64,000 nt of DNA from Legionella antarctica (GTDB taxonomy: Bacteria; Pseudomonadota; Gammaproteobacteria; Legionellales; Legionellaceae): assembly GCF_011764505.1 (NCBI RefSeq), contig NZ_AP022839.1, positions 665,001 through 729,000 of the forward strand, written 5' to 3'. Shown here piece by piece: positions 62,240 through 64,000 of the stretch; the stretch's first letter is position 1; each line of letters opens with the position of its first letter. Position numbers and translations under genes: made by a program. The notes under the pieces are model-generated. The model had not been told where the DNA came from and ran no database searches. It saw only the letters and a list, made by a program, of their open reading frames with translations.

Positions 62240-62672
62240 CCCCTTCTTCTAATGCAACCCGTAGTTCACCGAACGGATACAAATATGAAGCTGAATGTTT
62301 TAGAAATATTAAAGCTCCCTCGCTATTTATAGCTGGTGATGAAGATAGGATTTGTTCCCCAGATGAAGTTAAGACCTTCGCGGATTTAATACCTGATTCA
62401 CAGATGCTGACATTCTCGGAGGCGGGGCATTTACTTTCATTGGAACACCCAGATAAGTTCGCACAAGTTATCTGTGATTTTTTGGTCAAGTAGTAAACTG
62501 GCAAATAAATTATGATATATCAATACACTACGAATGTACCTGGTTCTTTCCCATTTCTATGGCGGTATGTTCATGTGCTGCCCTGGAAGGATGCCTAACC
62601 CTCTTGAATCGGTTAATGGCTCTTGATGATAGCAGTTCCATTTCAAAAGCCCCGTGGGTTCAAATAATTTAT

Positions 62673-64000
<1,328 letters not shown>

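Larger units (their letters stand above)
59917..62280 (+). mobile_element. IS66-family element, complete
   Basis: Ends GTATCCGTTCGGTGAA and TTCACCGAACGGATAC are perfect inverted repeats. AAATATGA flanks both sides (59909-59916, 62281-62288), the 8-bp duplication typical of IS66. 2364 bp with tnpA, tnpB, tnpC. Confidence 0.96.
59327..62493 (+). pseudogene. Alpha/beta hydrolase gene, interrupted by IS66
   Basis: The N-terminal 194+ codons (59327-59916) have the alpha/beta hydrolase fold: PVILISGLNGDHQSVWPD, VIQFDNRGVGKSDQP and nucleophile elbow VGYSMGGQIA. The C-terminal part follows the IS (62289-62493), with LFIAGDEDRIC (acid Asp) and AGHLLSLEHP (catalytic His). Taking out the IS and one 8-bp duplication gives a continuous 264-residue protein (CAFKYEAECFRNI). 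Resembles 3-oxoadipate enol-lactonase-like hydrolases; substrate unknown. Confidence 0.93.

Overview
The window looks like a Legionella chromosome segment, probably L. pneumophila or a close relative. The grounds are the AT-rich base composition, the Legionella-type core genes on the left (a D-Ala-D-Ala dipeptidase, a large effector-like protein, a FliK/FlhB-like pair, a fused 2-oxoacid dehydrogenase E1, glutaryl-CoA dehydrogenase) and Sel1-repeat cargo. The species call is inference from recalled gene content; no search was run.

Layout. 1-9764 is core: vanX/ddpX-like dipeptidase (cut by the window edge), a candidate Dot/Icm effector, a small lipoprotein, flhB-like and fliK-like genes, E1 plus gcdH, two small hypothetical genes, and tRNA-Pro(GGG) at 9688-9764. 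From the tRNA 3' end to about 59.2 kb lies a tandem array of integrated, satellite-like elements. The 45-49 bp tRNA 3' end recurs at 26881, 38882 and 58704, with a decayed piece at 59206. Each full element has its own tyrosine recombinase at its right end, with a partner gene beside it (RhuM, Bro-N, RhuM).

Element I (9765-26929) is the most complete. From right to left it has int, rhuM, a conserved structured leader RNA, a 459-aa gene, two AlpA/excisionase-like HTH proteins, a primase-DUF3987 ATPase, small phage-like proteins including an HGG-motif protein, then cargo. The cargo is a compact Zorya-like defence operon (MotA/ZorA-like, MotB/ZorB-like, HNH nuclease), an IS1380-like element, a lipoprotein and a Sel1-repeat protein. 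Element II (26930-38926) has int, a Bro-N antirepressor-like gene, an HTH regulator, a replication initiator-like gene with iteron-like repeats, and a PD-(D/E)XK/DUF2075 gene cut off by an IS. Element III (38927-58751) repeats element I's plan, with int, rhuM, the same leader RNA and the same primase N-terminus. Its primase carries a different ATPase (DUF3631), is broken by a nonsense codon and a 261-bp insert, and the element is riddled with nested IS elements.

The right flank (59.3-64 kb) holds an alpha/beta hydrolase gene interrupted by an intact IS66 element with a perfect 8-bp target duplication, then the C-terminal part of a CusA/CzcA-type metal efflux pump that runs off the window.

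Most interesting points: (1) the three-gene Zorya-like cassette sits between two copies of a satellite packaging-like module; (2) a family of roughly 25-bp palindromes has AACTG-like ends and swapped cores, and lies both between genes and inside the rhuM genes, where two amino-acid changes preserve the DNA palindrome (the Bro-N gene carries a related palindrome); (3) a leader RNA conserved between elements I and III shows a compensatory base-pair change; (4) a 261-bp structured sequence inserted in two genes without target duplication.
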